Shown: positions 12,243-24,000 of the stretch, one piece after another
Layout: every line of letters begins with the position of its first letter
How positions within the stretch are numbered: position 1 is the first letter of the stretch
Assembly (NCBI GenBank): GCA_002964805.2
Contig: PUDQ02000102.1
Coordinates: 310,001-374,000, forward strand
Reading direction: 5' to 3'
DNA length: 64,000 nucleotides
From: Trametes villosa
Lineage: Eukaryota; Basidiomycota; Agaricomycetes; Polyporales; Polyporaceae
The notes under the pieces: model-generated
The model's input: only the letters and a program-made list of their open reading frames with translations
The model's database searches: none
Told to the model about the DNA's origin: nothing
Made by a program: the position numbers and the translations under genes

Positions 12243-13386
12243 TCAGTTAGCGTGCGCGTACGCCCGGAGGAAACCGAGGTGGCGTACGTAGTGCTGCTGC
12301 TGTTGCTGCTCGTCCTCCATCTTCACTAGCTCGTACTGGCTCGCGTTGTTTGGGGAGAACGGGGGGAGAGTGGCGGTGTGCTGCTGCTGATGCTGGCTCG
12401 TGCTGTACGAGGAGAGCGTGCGCTGGTGCGGGTGGTGGTGGGCGGCGCTGGCGGAGGAAGGCAGTGAGGACGGCGCGTAGTCGGAGGGCTGTGGGTGGGA
12501 AAAAACATGCCGTCACTAGGATCCCGGTTCTCAGTACGCGCAGGTCTGTGGCTGCTGGGGCGCAGCACAGCTCGCGGAGACGGAGAGAACACTCGCCGAG
12601 AACGATGGGCTGGACGTCGTGCTCGAGGTGGGCGTCTCGGGGACGGGGTACGCGGACACGCCGTACGACTGGTAGAACGACGCGGAGCCCGGCCGCGACG
12701 AGTACGTGCTGTAGCCCGCCGAGCTGTGCGGCGGGCTCTGCGGCGCGTACTGGCCGGGCACGGAGGGGATCGTGAGCGGCGGCGGTGGGCTGTGGGTCTG
12801 CAGGGGCGCGCCCACCGTGAGCTACGGCGAAGATAGGATGATAGAGAACAATGCGTACCACGTAGAGACCGCTCGCGTCCGACGTTCTCCGTCGTTTTGC
12901 TTCTCGATCCACGCCTCGGTGGTCCTCAGTCGGTGCAAACGACTCGCGGCGCATATCGGGGCGGAGCGGCGCGCTCCGCATCTCGAGCTGCCGCCGGAGC
13001 TCCAGCACCTCGCGGTGCAGCATCGCGTTCTCCTCTTCGAGCTCGCGTATGCGCACGAGCGGCGGTGGAATCGCGGCGACCTGGTCGGGGGAGAGTGCGA
13101 GCACGGACTGCAGCTTCGTCACGGTTTGTTCGAGCTGCGCGCGGCGGGTGAGACGCGATACGATGGCGCGGAGAGGGCGCGCACCTGCTCGATGTACGCC
13201 TTTCGTTTGGCGCGGTGGCGCGCCTGGGCTACATCGTGGCGCGCAGGTGAGTGCGAGGCGGGGTACGGGGAGGGCGGGGCGCGCACCTTTGGCATTGCGG
13301 GAGCGTTCAGGACGGTCGGACTGGCCTGCGGGCTGGTCGGAGGAGGAGTCGCGCTGGGAGTCGGGCAGAGAAGACATTGGCGTCAT
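12243..13386 (-). CDS. bZIP transcription factor
   Basis: The protein begins MTPMSSLPDSQ, or at the second Met at 13377. A first exon ending RNAK is spliced to a short exon (44 nt) completing the basic region RNAKAQARHRAKRKAYIEQ, then LEQTVTKLQSVLALS opens the zipper. A second coiled stretch, RIRELEEENAMLHREVLEL, follows. This is a canonical DNA-binding basic region with the N-x-x-A-x-x-R-like core and a leucine zipper near residues 30-100. C-terminal exons are Ser/Pro/Tyr-rich (PGQYAPQSPPHSSAGYSTY), then His- and Gln-rich (SQHQQQH, EDEQQQQQHY) and end LRAYAHAN. Such tails are typical of activation regions. The gene sits alone in a GC-rich, gene-poor block, suggesting extensive regulation. 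The join into the last exon (about 12540 to 12500) does not phase cleanly with the obvious donor and is uncertain. Confidence 0.85.
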
Positions 13387-15432
13387 TCACGTAAGGGCAG
13401 GGGGAGCGAAGGCGATCGGGGTTGGAAACCGGCGGGGAGGGATCAGTCCAACGCTTATATGGCGTACGAGGATTGGCGTAGCCGCCGGGGAGGAGGGGCC
13501 ACAGCGCGGCAGGCGACGGACGCGCCCTTTATTCCGGGAAATGGCAGGCGCGAACCCTGCCTCTGAGTCTGAGTCTGCACCCAGCCCCAGCCCCCGCCCG
13601 CGCAGGCTGCTGCTGCCAGGCGAGCACCGTGGCCCGTGGCCAGCGCGAAAATGCGGCTTTTCCGGGCCCAGCGCGCTCGTCTAGGAAAGCCGGGCGTTCC
13701 AGCAGCCGCATCGCATTCGCGATGATTTCCCCGTGGCCCGCCTGGGCAGCTGTTCGCCGGGGGGACCGTCTGCGAGCCGCGAAGCTCGTGCAACGAGACG
13801 AAACAATTGGACCCGCCCGGCGTGCTGCGCGGGTGCCCAAGGGCGTTTGCCGTGCGTGCCGCGCCCGCGTCCGCGTCGAACCGCCTTATTTACGGCGGAA
13901 AATAAAGGGGCGCAGAATTCCGGGCGTGCGTCGCATTTGGACGCGGACTCGGATTCATCGTGGGTGGGCGGAAAGTTGTGCGATCTGAGTGGGACGGGGG
14001 GCGTGGAAAGATTGCAGGGTCGCAGGGCTGTGAGATCGTTCAGCGCTCTCGTCCGCTCGCCTGTCCGCACTCCGCGATGCCCCAGGCCACGAGTTTCTTA
14101 TCGTCGCGACGTGCTGGGCTGCAACCTTGTTCGCCGCCTTCGATCCTCGATTCTGCGCTCGCGCGCGCGCGCCCCCCGGCGAATTTTGCGCTGGAATATT
14201 CGGCCGCGCGCGGGGCGTGCAGGCGGGGGCGCAGAGCGGGGTGGTGGTGCGCGTTGGGCAGGAGCGAGCCCTGCGGCGGGCCCGCGTGCGGCAACGTGCC
14301 TGGCGCGGGGCTCGCCGGGCGCCCGTGGCCCGTCGCGTCGTCTCGAACGTCTTCGCGGCGCGCGTCGCCTCGCCTCCAGCCCCCGCGCGTGGCCCCCCTC
14401 GCCCTCGCCCCCTCGCCCCCGCGCAGCGCCCCCGCGCGTGGCCCCGTAATCGCGCACGTTGCGGCGCAATACCAGTGCTCGCCTGCCACCCGTGGCGAAG
14501 AAAGGCGGCTTTCGAATTCTCTCGCCGCGCGCGCGCCCAGTGCGGCCCACCCCCGAATATCCTGTGCCCGTCTTCTCTGTTATCGGCCACGCTCCCGGCC
14601 TGCGACCTGCGAGCCTCAGAAAAGCGTTTGTCAAGCCCCGCAGGGTCGCGCGGGGCGTCATGTGAGCCGCGCCTCTTTCCTGGGTTCCGCGCATCCTGAA
14701 TAGGTCATCCAGAACGTGTCCTCCAGGACGGGGCTCCCAGGACCTCCGTAGCGCGAACGCGCGCGTGCGGCGTCGCCCCCAAACCGTGATACACCCGCGC
14801 CCTTAGCAATGTACTGATAATAAGCCCCGGCCTCGCCCAGCGACCATCGCCGGAGAAGCGACAGTCAAGGGAGAAGGCGGCGCGGGGCTCGACGCATTCG
14901 TCGTGTGCGAACACCAGCGCAGGCGAGGCACACCGCCAGCCGCTGCCTCAGAGTCATCAACGAGCAATCAGCTAGCCTCGCACATCCCCGATGCGGTGCG
15001 AGACCCGCCTGCACACTGACTGCGGACCGGCAACCCCTCCGCCCCCACAGCTCCTCCAGCCCATCGATCGCACCGTTCGCCTCAACGAGCACCTCCACAG
15101 CAGCTATATCCGAATGGATCCTTGTGGCTTGTGAAGAACGGGAGACGGACGCCTCGGTTGGCAACGGACTCAGGACACATCGCGAAAAAAACCACGCACC
15201 CCGCCGCGCCGCAACCAGTGTCGGTCGGTTCTTTGTTCCAGCGTCCAGCTTCTATCCGCCGCGCTTCGCCTGCCCTGGATGTGGATCACGCACCCATTCA
15301 GTCCGCCGCGTCGATGCTCCCGATCGCGCGTGGACGATCACAGCGGCGACCGTCCAGCCTCATCTGCATCACCGTGCCCTTCGCGCATCGGGCGACTGAT
15401 GTGCGTCGTTGATACCGCCCAGACCGCACGGC

Positions 15433-15453
15433 GCAGAACGCAGAACGCAGAAT
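15433..15453. repeat. Heptanucleotide tandem repeat (GCAGAAC x3)
   Basis: Three adjacent 7-base units, the last with one change, inside the GC-rich bZIP upstream region. Confidence 0.8.
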
Positions 15454-16330
15454 CTTCGGGGCGACGGAGCCCGGCGCGAGCGGATGGCGGTGAGCCTTCG
15501 ACGGAAGCCGCGCCCTCTCAGGCTCGCCGCGCCCCAGGGGGTGGCCTCCGCGGGAACCGGGCCTGCTTTGCACCCCTCTCCCGGGAGAGGTGCGTCATCG
15601 CTGCTACCAGTCTTACAGGCCTCCGTCAGCGACGTCGTAGGACTCCTTGATACCGCTGGGAGCAGCGAGCTTGTCCGCCCGGCGACCGTTCGCAGGCCAG
15701 GGCGGACAGTACCTACGCGGGCGGTCACCGTCTGCAGCTAATCCTCCGCCGCCGCCGCCGTTACTCACCCTTGTTTTACGCTTTTCTGTGCCCTAGCGAG
15801 CGACTTCGAACGGACCCACCGTCCAGACTCCAGATAATCGCCGCGAGATCGACGGCCGCTTTCTTTTTCCCACTTGAAGCTTCCGCCCTCCCTATTTCAC
15901 GCGAGCACCTACCCAGCTGCAAAGCCGTTCCCGCTCTCGAATCGAAGGTACCGGTGCGAGCTCCTCCGCGTCGCCAAGGCTCGAGTACTCTCTAACTTGT
16001 AAATACTTACGCCGGAGATGCGCTCGCCACAGACGTTCTCGCCAGGAGGTTATCGCCCCTCGCGACCCGCCGTCTTCTTCAAGTCCGTCCCGTACGTCTT
16101 CCTTCGCGCGGCTTGTACCTTTCTACGTTTGTCAGGAACAACCCGACAAATATACTTCAAACGGATGCGCACGTCACCGTGACCCGCCGCACCATGGCTC
16201 GCGAGACGGCCAAGAGACGGTTCACCGCCGCGACCCAGAGCAACCCCGGGCGTACTTACGTACGCGTGCACACCGCACTCGGGGCCTCTCCCCGCCCCGG
16301 CGCGCGTGCGCCCTGAAGCGAGAGGGGGGA

Positions 16331-16352
16331 CGGGAGCGGGAGCGGGAGCGGG
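16331..16352. repeat. Hexanucleotide tandem repeat (CGGGAG)n
   Basis: Three and a half copies of CGGGAG with runs of three G. Four G-runs spaced by three bases make it a possible G-quadruplex former on the plus strand. Confidence 0.75.
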
Positions 16353-17013
16353 ATGTACACAGCGGACGATGCGGGCATCGGTACCCAAGCTGCAGATACG
16401 CCAGTAAGTTCAGTTCGCGATCGACGACACCGGTCGCGGGATGCGAATTGGCACACGACCAGCCTCCGAGCTCCGAGCATCCATAACGCAATGCGAATTG
16501 CACTGCACCTTCAGTGTGTCGTGCCTCAGGCTCCTCCTGATCACGATGCATCTGCATCTGCGTCCCGCGTTATGAACCGCGCCCCGCCATCGGGCGATCG
16601 CCCATCTGGATTCCGGATTCAGGCTCCAAGTTCTGGACCCCGAGGCGCGATCCCGGGATCAGCACTGGCAGTGGCACGGGCGTGCCAGCATGGGTGATGG
16701 CAGCGGGCACATGCCGGCGCACACTGCATGCATGCCGTACACCCTTACGGCGTGCGCGTTCGGTGTGGAAGCGCATACAAGCCTACACAGTGCACCGCTC
16801 GCGCACGAGCTCGTGGGGGACACGAAACAAGTGCCCGGACTGGGCCCATGCCGAGAACAGGTTGCCGCCGCGTCGTAATGCGAGCCCGGAGGCGGGCGCG
16901 GGGTGACGAGAGGCGATATTACAATTTCGTTACGGGCTCAGGTTCGGGGAGGCGGGCGCGGACTTGGCGGGCGCGCGGAGGCCGCAGCTGTGCGAGTACT
17001 TACGCGGGGGCTC

Positions 17014-17069
17014 CATTGAATTCGGAAAAGGGTTGAAAATCCGAATGTCTGGTCGTTCGGAATTCAATG
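17014..17069. repeat. Inverted repeat / hairpin
   Basis: CATTGAATTCGGAA at 17014-17027 and TTCGGAATTCAATG at 17056-17069 pair over 13 of 14 positions across a 28-base loop. Both arms contain an EcoRI-like GAATTC. It is locally AT-rich inside an otherwise very GC-rich block. Confidence 0.85.
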
Positions 17070-17993
17070 CTCACTAGTGCCCCTCCGGCGAGACCTGAAA
17101 GCGTGATGCGGGGAGATGTTGCGAGGGCAGCTCCCGCTCCGCCTCGCTTAGCTACGCCGACAGAAGGACGCCATTGTCCCGTAGCCATTCGGCGGGACTT
17201 GGGCAATGGGGGGCCCGCGGTCGTCGGTGTGCACCGTCGGGGCGCTGATGTCCCGTACAGGGGTAGTACCAGCTGTACGTGATGGCCCGCCTCGCATCGC
17301 CCGCCGATCGTCCGCGCTCGAGCTGTTACTCAACGCTAGCCCTGAGGGGTGATTCGAAGGTGATGGCAGTGCTTCACGGCATCCCGGTCACTGTCAGGTC
17401 AGCGCGCTGCAGGGCCCCTGGCCCGCGCCAAACGCTGTTATTGATCTTGATTGTGTTCATTTTCGAGTTTGAACGCGTTCGGGTTGCCGTACGACGCGAT
17501 GCGGGGCGGAGCGGGACGGGAGATACGCGATCCGCGCAAGGGGCCGATGCTGAAATGCGGTGTCTGCGTACGGAGCATGCATTGATACGCATCTGCAGCT
17601 GCCCAGATTTGTCGTGGTTGGCGCTGAACGTCGTGCATGGGTTTGGGCGTTGAGAGGTGCACATCAGACCTGGCTGGAGAGGAAGATCATCGCCCGCAGC
17701 GACGCGGCGGGAGTTGCTATGAGTCGAGTACAAGCTAGACAATGGTGATGGTACATTCGGGGCTCCTTCGTCACTCGGAGTCGTGCGTGGAGAGTTGAAA
17801 GAGAATGAGACCGTCCGAGGCTCTAGTAGGTTGTGTCTGCTGGGCTAGGAAGTGCGGAATGCGGAATACGGGTTGGGGATTGCGATTAGGGCTAGGCGGT
17901 CGTGGATGCTTGGCTAGCCTGTAGCCTGGAGCGTATAGCATGGGAATCGCGGAGCGGAGGAGGGGGACGCGGGAAGGAGGCCTCGAGGCGCTG

Positions 17994-19083
17994 TTAGGAC
18001 GCCGAGCGGACGGGGTCGCGGACCATACACCAGAGCGGGAAGCCCGCAGAGTCCTTCGAGGTGAAGTTTTTCACTGCGCGGTGCCCAAAGCCAGAGTGCC
18101 TGAACCACTGCACCTACACACGCCAGCGTCAGGAAACAGTCCGCAGCACGCACAGCTCCCAGAGGAGGGACGAGGGGCAAGAGAGGGAGACTCAGCGACG
18201 GACAAGGTTTGGGCTCTTCACGTCTGCAGTGACGGACGTCGCGCCAGCGTCTGCCTGTAGGAAGAGGGGAGGGAAGCAGCGGTCAGCAGGGCAACAGGAG
18301 GACGGGCGCAGAGTTCCCTGGACCTGTTTGCATATCGAGCCTAGCAACGCGCGACCGACTCCTCTCCGCTGGAACTCCGGGTCAACGGCGAGGAACTTGA
18401 GGTTCCATGCGTCCCGCCGCGCCCGCTGTCCGGCGGGCAGCGCGGCCCTGTACAATTCTTCGTACGTCGGCATGTACTGCCACACGACGTCGGTTAGCGG
18501 CCGGCGAGCAGTAGCGGGTGGGATGCCGCGGGACGCACGTGGTAGGTGTACCACTCGTACAGGTACGTCGAGAGGCCCCTCGTGAAGTCTTCCTGGTCGC
18601 TGGATCGCACCGCGCACATTAGAAACTTTGCATGCCGGGCTGCGGTGGCGCAGACCAGATGGGACGCGGACGAACTAGAATGCCCAGTCGGCCCCAGGCG
18701 CGACGACGAGGGCGACGCCGTGCGGCTCGTCGTTGACCAGGCCGAGATATACTTCGCCACGGGCAAGGCAACCTCGGATTGTGCGGCGGAATATGTCGCG
18801 GGCGGTGCGCGCGGAGCCGCCGCTGAAGGACTCAATCCCGACGTCTGGAGCGGACCGCCGCGGGTGAGCTGTGCGGCGCTTCGGAGGCTAATTGACAACC
18901 TACGCACCGTCTTTGAATGCGTTTGCGAGCACCTGCACGACCCGCTCGACTTCCTCTTCTGCGTGTCAAGATCGTCAGCCTCTCGACATCCGGGACAAAG
19001 CACGCAACACAACGTCGAACAAAGACTCGAGAAGTACCTGACGGATCACTCATCTTCCGCACGGTAACCTTGGCGGCGCACAT
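17994..19083 (-). CDS. GNAT-family N-acetyltransferase
   Basis: This is an acetyl-CoA-dependent N-acetyltransferase; its substrate is not predictable. The first exon is MCAAKVTVRKMSDPS, followed by EEEVERVVQVLANAFKD, then a large exon with IESFSGGSARTARDIFRR and GEVYLGLVNDEPHGVALVV (core beta strands). Another exon has DFTRGLSTYLYEWYTYH. The key exon reads WNLKFLAVDPEFQRRGVGRA, where QRRGVGRALL is the acetyl-CoA pyrophosphate-binding motif A (Q/R-x-x-G-x-G/A). Then come ADAGATSVTADVKS and a final exon with WFRHSGFGHRAVKNF and PLWCMVRDPVRSAS before TAA. Domain order and the motif A match the many small fungal GNATs. The start ATG has A at -3. No partner genes are adjacent; it stands isolated between two long intergenic stretches. 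Confidence 0.88.
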
Positions 19084-21853
19084 GTTGTATCGGGCCGGCA
19101 GTAGAACGAACGGCGGGGCGGCAAAGAACAACAAGCGTAGGCGTATGCGTTCGCGATGCGCCCGCCCGGGAGGAGCAGTACTTATACCGCCGCGAGAACG
19201 CTGCAGCGTGCCCGGCTCTGGCACACCGCGCACCGATGGGCGAACCGCGGACCCCGAGGATCACGCCCCGCATCGATACCGTGCGCCCCTGTGCGCACGC
19301 TCGCGGGCTGTAAACCCGCAGGCGGCCAGCGGCCAGCCTTGCGTGCTCCGTCGCGAGCCGCCGGGGGCTCGACGGAGCGCCCTGCAGCCGCGGCCTGAGC
19401 GTGCGCGCGACGTCCGCCCGCGCCGTCCGCCGCGCGTCGGGCGCGGCTGCGGTCGCGAGGCGGCCGTTTGTGCGGGCTGCGCGTGCCCCCCGCGCGGGCC
19501 CCCGTTGACTATTCTGTACGCCGGGTGCGAGCGCGGGGAGGCCAGGGCAGAAGGCTCGTCGGAACGAGCGGGCTCGGAAGCGACGACCCATGATCGCCCC
19601 CGCTCGGCGTTGGGGCGCCTGCGGTCGCGGCGGCGCATGGCGGACGCGAGCTATAGACGTCCGGTCAGAAACGCAACGGACGGCTCGCGAGATCGGATAA
19701 GTCGCAGGACGCACCGAGGGGCGGATTAGGCCATGTTCGTGAGTCCGCGCGCATTCAAGGTTCACTAGCGCCCGCCACCCGCCTCGGCCAGGGCACGTAC
19801 TGCCGAGTGGCGGCGAGCGGGCGGGTGTAAACTCGCGGACAGGCCGCACGCGTGCAGCGCGGTCGCCAGCTGCGTCTGCGGCTTCGCCGACGCCGGGGAT
19901 GCTTGGTGAGAGCACTGCGCCGGCTGCTGTGCAGGAAATAGCAGGCTACCATTGCAGCGGACGAAGAGAGCGCGGAAGGGAAGCCAGCCGAAGCCAGCCC
20001 CGCTCAGAGATGCGCACACGAAGAGGCGGCCCGAGCGTTGTACGTGTACCGTCGCGACATACCGCCGGTCCCATCCCTCCCTTCTCGCCGCGCACGACGG
20101 AGGGAGGGCGAGCCTGGCCCGCGCCTGACAGTTCATATCGGACTGCAGCAAGCACTGAAGCGGGCTCCCAGCGTTACGAAGCGGCTCAAAGAGCAGGCTT
20201 CGCGCCAATCAACCTAGCTTGACGTTTCATTTTGCCTCGCCGCGCTTCGGGGGACACCTGCAGCAGTGCAGACGCGCCGACCTCCGAGACCTCTCCGCTC
20301 GGCCATCGTGTAGCAGACCGCCCAACGCCACGCCGTGCCTGTCGTGCAGTACGAATCGACGTGAACATGCTTCCAGCGCATGCTTCCTGTAAACCGGCGC
20401 GATCTACAGCGAAGCAGCGTTAGGCCACCACCCGGGATGCGTGTGGGACGCCGTCGCCTCCATACACCGCTTGCCAGGGCCGGGAACGGGTTGCTCTCTG
20501 CTCGCTGGCGGTGCGGCGTTGAGGAGGCTGAACGAGCGGAGGAGCCGCTCCTGCCGTCACCCGAGGGCGCTGCTCCGAGACGAGCTTCCGCCTTCGAGGG
20601 GAGGGGCCTCGCCGGCGGGCGCAGCATAAATAGGCCGCGGCGATGTCACGAGCGGCGCCGTTCACACCGGGTGGTGTCGCGTCCGCCAACCTCACGGCTC
20701 GCGACGCTCGGAGCTGGGGGCGTGTGCGAGTACGTGTGCGCGCATGACAAAGTTAGCGCGAAGACATATCGCGGGTGCACAGCCAGTCAGGCTTGGAATA
20801 GCGGCACGCACCACGGCGCATGCTGCGCTTCTCGACCGGGCAGCGCGTCCTAGAAGCCCCGCTAGGCGTAGCTAGCGGATTGGACGCCTCCAGCCCCGGG
20901 ACGGGCCAGTCCTCTCGTGGGCGTTCTGTGTCCTGTAGGACAGCGCGTACGGACTTCGGAGTTCGTACACGTGTTACGGGACGTCGTCGCGACGTCGCCA
21001 ACGTTGTCTTACATCTGGGGCACATACGCCGTCAGCACGCCGACCCATGATCCCTGGTCCAGGACTCACCGCGCAATTGAACGACGGTAGGCTCAGATCG
21101 CGAGCGCTGCACTCGGACTCCGAGGGCGTAAGAGGCAACCCGCGTCGATTGGGTCAACTGTATGTAAGCGGGGCACACAACCGCGCCCGGATCCGGAATG
21201 TGTGGACCCCCAGCGACTGAGAGCCCCGCCCCGGCTGCCATGGAGCGCAGATATTAAGGCAACGTGTGCAGTACCTGGATCGAGAGTATGAGGGTCGAGA
21301 CCAACGAACGGTAGCCGACGTCGACCGCTCCGACACCTTGCCGCGCTCCTCCGCATTCCCGCCGCTCGCGGAGTCGCTGTCAGGTTTGAGTGAGGGAGTG
21401 AACGAGGTGTCGGTATGGGAGAGTTGGCTCCCGTTGTTGTCGCCGTACGCCTGGCGTCGTAATGACCAGAGACAGCGGACGTCGAGGCGGCCACCCACGG
21501 TCTAATAGGGATCGCCTCCTCCAGACCCGCTGCAATCCTTCTGCACAGTGCCCACCCGCCACCAGGCGCGCGCGGTCTCCCAACTGCACATAGTATTGCA
21601 GCGTACAACGAACAAATAAACCGCGCAAAAGGAAGGGACGCGTGCAAACGACTGGCGCAAGCTAACCGACTGACTCGCTCTTGCGAAAACATATCCGCCC
21701 CGAGGGCGTGTGCATCGTACAGAGGCTCTCTGACACAACTCAATAACTGCAGCAGATAAGATATCCATATCCAGACCAATCCAGACCAGACCAACCAGAT
21801 CCAGCGTGTGTGACGTCCGCAAGCCCGGCGGACGCGACGAGGGGGTAGGGTGT
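19084..21853. other. Intergenic, no gene recognised
   Basis: 2.8 kb between the GNAT start and the NoxB stop. GC-rich to about 20.8 kb, then closer to average composition. Short direct repeats of CCAGACCA occur at about 21770-21795, next to the NoxB 3' end. No open frame shows recognisable domains. Confidence 0.5.
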
Positions 21854-24000
21854 TTAGAAGTTCTCTAGAGGGAGACAGAAGATGAGCAAGCAGTACACGC
21901 AAGGACAAGGAAATCGATACCCACCCTTTCCGAAGAAGAACTTGGTGCCCTTGGGGGACGACCACTTGTTGCACTGAACGTGGAGCTGTTTCGACAGCAC
22001 GGCGGGACCGCAGAAGAACTACGCAAAACCGGTCCGGTCAGCACGCTAGTTTCCCCACAGAGCACCTCCCCGCGCGGGGAAAGGCAACCAGGGGCACTAC
22101 TCACCACGCCGACGTCCGTCTCCTGGTGCTTCTCCGCGATCGAGCTGAACACGCGGTCCCAGTTCGGGCGCCCAAAGTGCGTCGGCGCGCGGAGGCTCGT
22201 GATCGCGTCCTTCTCCGCGCCGACGTCCTGCACAATGATGTTGTGCATGTCGCCCTCCTTGATCTTCGCGGTCAGGTAGATGTTGATCTCGATCCGGTTC
22301 TGCGTGTCCTGCTCCTCGATCGCGTGCAGCAGGCTGTGGAACCACTCCGCGCTCCCGAAGTCGCGGATCACCCACGTGAAGTACACCTTGCTCAGCCGCG
22401 TCGGCTTGCTGCTGTTGAAGTTGTTCATCCGGTACCAGATCGACTTGAGAATGGACGCGAACGGCGTCACGCCGATACCCGCGCCGACGAGCAGCACCGT
22501 CTCGTAGTTGAGGAAGTCCTCGGACGCGGAGCCGAACGGCCCGTCGACCATGACGCGCGGCAGGACGCGGTTGATCGGCGGGTTCGCGGCGGTGCCGACG
22601 ATCTTCCCGCCCGCCTCGTCCTTCTCACCCTTCTTCCGGTCGAAATCGCAGCCGACGGCCTTGGCGAACTCGGACGTGAAGTCGCCGACAACACGGATGT
22701 GGACGGAGATGTAGTCCTCCTCGGGCGCGCTGTCGGGAGGTCAGCGTTCAGCATTAGGCGCCAGGCACAGCCCGCGGGGTGCTCGGGACGTACCTGGTGA
22801 GGGTGAAGGGGTGCCACTGAAAGTACGAGATCTCGGGACAGCAGAGGAAGATGTACTGGCCGGCCTGGGTGGTGGTCTTCTCCTTCTTGATCTGAATCTC
22901 CATGACGTTCGACGGGTGCTGGATAACCTTGGAAATGTAGGTGCGGTGGCGGGAGCGGACCTCACGAAGGATACGCTCGTAGATCCAAATCACACCGCCA
23001 ACGAGCCAGTAGCGCTGCATAGCACGACCATCAGTCTCCAGCCCATTTACACGTGTATTTGCAAACTCACCCAGAAGACACCAATGGTGTTGAACGAACA
23101 GTACGGGGGCCTGTCGGGCTTAATCATGCAGAACATGCCGTGGAGCTGCCAGTTGATGAAGAAGACGATGAAGAGGTGGTGGGAGTACCAGAACCACTCG
23201 AAGCGGGCACGGCGGCGCTTCTCCATCGCGTACCAGACCATGATACCGAGCGCGGCGGTCATGATCCAGCCGGTCGCACCGGGGCCAGTGGCGAAGTTGG
23301 CGGCGAGGAAGGCGACGAACTTCTGGGCGCCGGTCTTGGCATCAGGGTCGACGAGGGCGAGCTCGGTGAAGTTGACCATGTGGGCGGCGATGTGGATGAA
23401 GGAGAAGACGACGATGGACCAAGCGACGGCCTTGTGGAAGGTGATGTTCTTGTCGAAGGGGATGAAGGAGTTGAGGGGCGTCTTGCGGAGGATGGAGATG
23501 AAGTTCCTGCAGACGGGGAGGAGGATGAAGGCGACATCGACGTGCAGAACAAGGGCGGCGGTACGGGCGATCGCTGAATTCGGTAGCGGTTAGTACGAGG
23601 GTCGAGTGAGCGGGAGTTGCTGTGGCTACTCACGGAAGGTGATACCGAAAGTCGCACGGGCGGTGACGGAGTTGTCCTTGAGCTGGTAGTTCATGAAGCC
23701 GAAGGCGATGACGAGGAGGTGGAGGAAGATGAAGATGAAGAAGAACATGCGGCGTCCTCCCTCGTTAATCATCCAGTGCTGGTACTTCTCCATCATCGTC
23801 TTGGGCACATAGGGGGCGATGGGCTGGGAGGTGGTGGTGTTGGTGCGCTGGAGGCCCTGGAGGCGGCGGCGCTCGGTCTTGTTGCGCTGGAGGTGGCCGG
23901 GCTGGTTGGCATTGAGGACGATGTCGGGGTGCTGCTCGAGCGAGGGGATCTTTCCGTCTGAGAAATCCATGCTGGACTGACGCCGTTTGTTGAAGGGCAT
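21854..24000 (-). CDS. noxB: NADPH oxidase catalytic subunit, NoxB type
   Basis: This membrane flavocytochrome moves electrons from NADPH through FAD and two hemes to oxygen, making superoxide for hyphal development. It starts MPFNKRRQSSMDFSDGK with an N-terminal extension of about 80 residues, then WMINEGGRRMFFF, the NoxB hallmark that NoxA lacks. Heme-ligand segments are HVDVAFILLPVCRN, DKNITFHKAVAWS and WYSHHLFIVFFINWQLHGMF. The FAD site is FQWHPFTLTSAPEEDY. NADPH sites are LLVGAGIGVTPFASILKS and VFFCGP. The protein ends GKENF through a last tiny exon after a consensus acceptor at 21865. All catalytic motifs are present, so it should be active. There is no EF-hand, so it is not NoxC. It is likely regulated by NoxR and Rac encoded elsewhere. 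Confidence 0.95.

Larger units (their letters stand above)
13387..17993. other. Long GC-rich upstream region of bZIP; no gene recognised
   Basis: 4.6 kb between the bZIP start and the GNAT stop. Very GC-rich with many CGCG runs, a (CCG)n tract near 15.75 kb, short tandem repeats at 15433 and 16331, and a strong hairpin at 17014-17069. All frames carry spurious open frames, with none convincing. It probably contains the bZIP promoter and a long leader. Small upstream frames such as one starting at 16194 could be uORFs, but nothing beyond an ATG supports them. Confidence 0.5.

Noticed and set aside
21760..21800. CCAGACCA direct repeats as a transposon end
   Set aside because: Short irregular repeats without terminal inverted repeats or coding remnants; more likely 3'UTR low complexity.
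21093..21974. 293-codon minus-strand open frame overlapping the NoxB end
   Set aside because: It shares bases with the NoxB last exons in a different frame and otherwise covers repetitive 3' flank.
23053..23961. Long plus-strand open frames over NoxB exons
   Set aside because: These are antisense shadows of GC-rich NoxB exons, dominated by acidic and Val/Gly residues.
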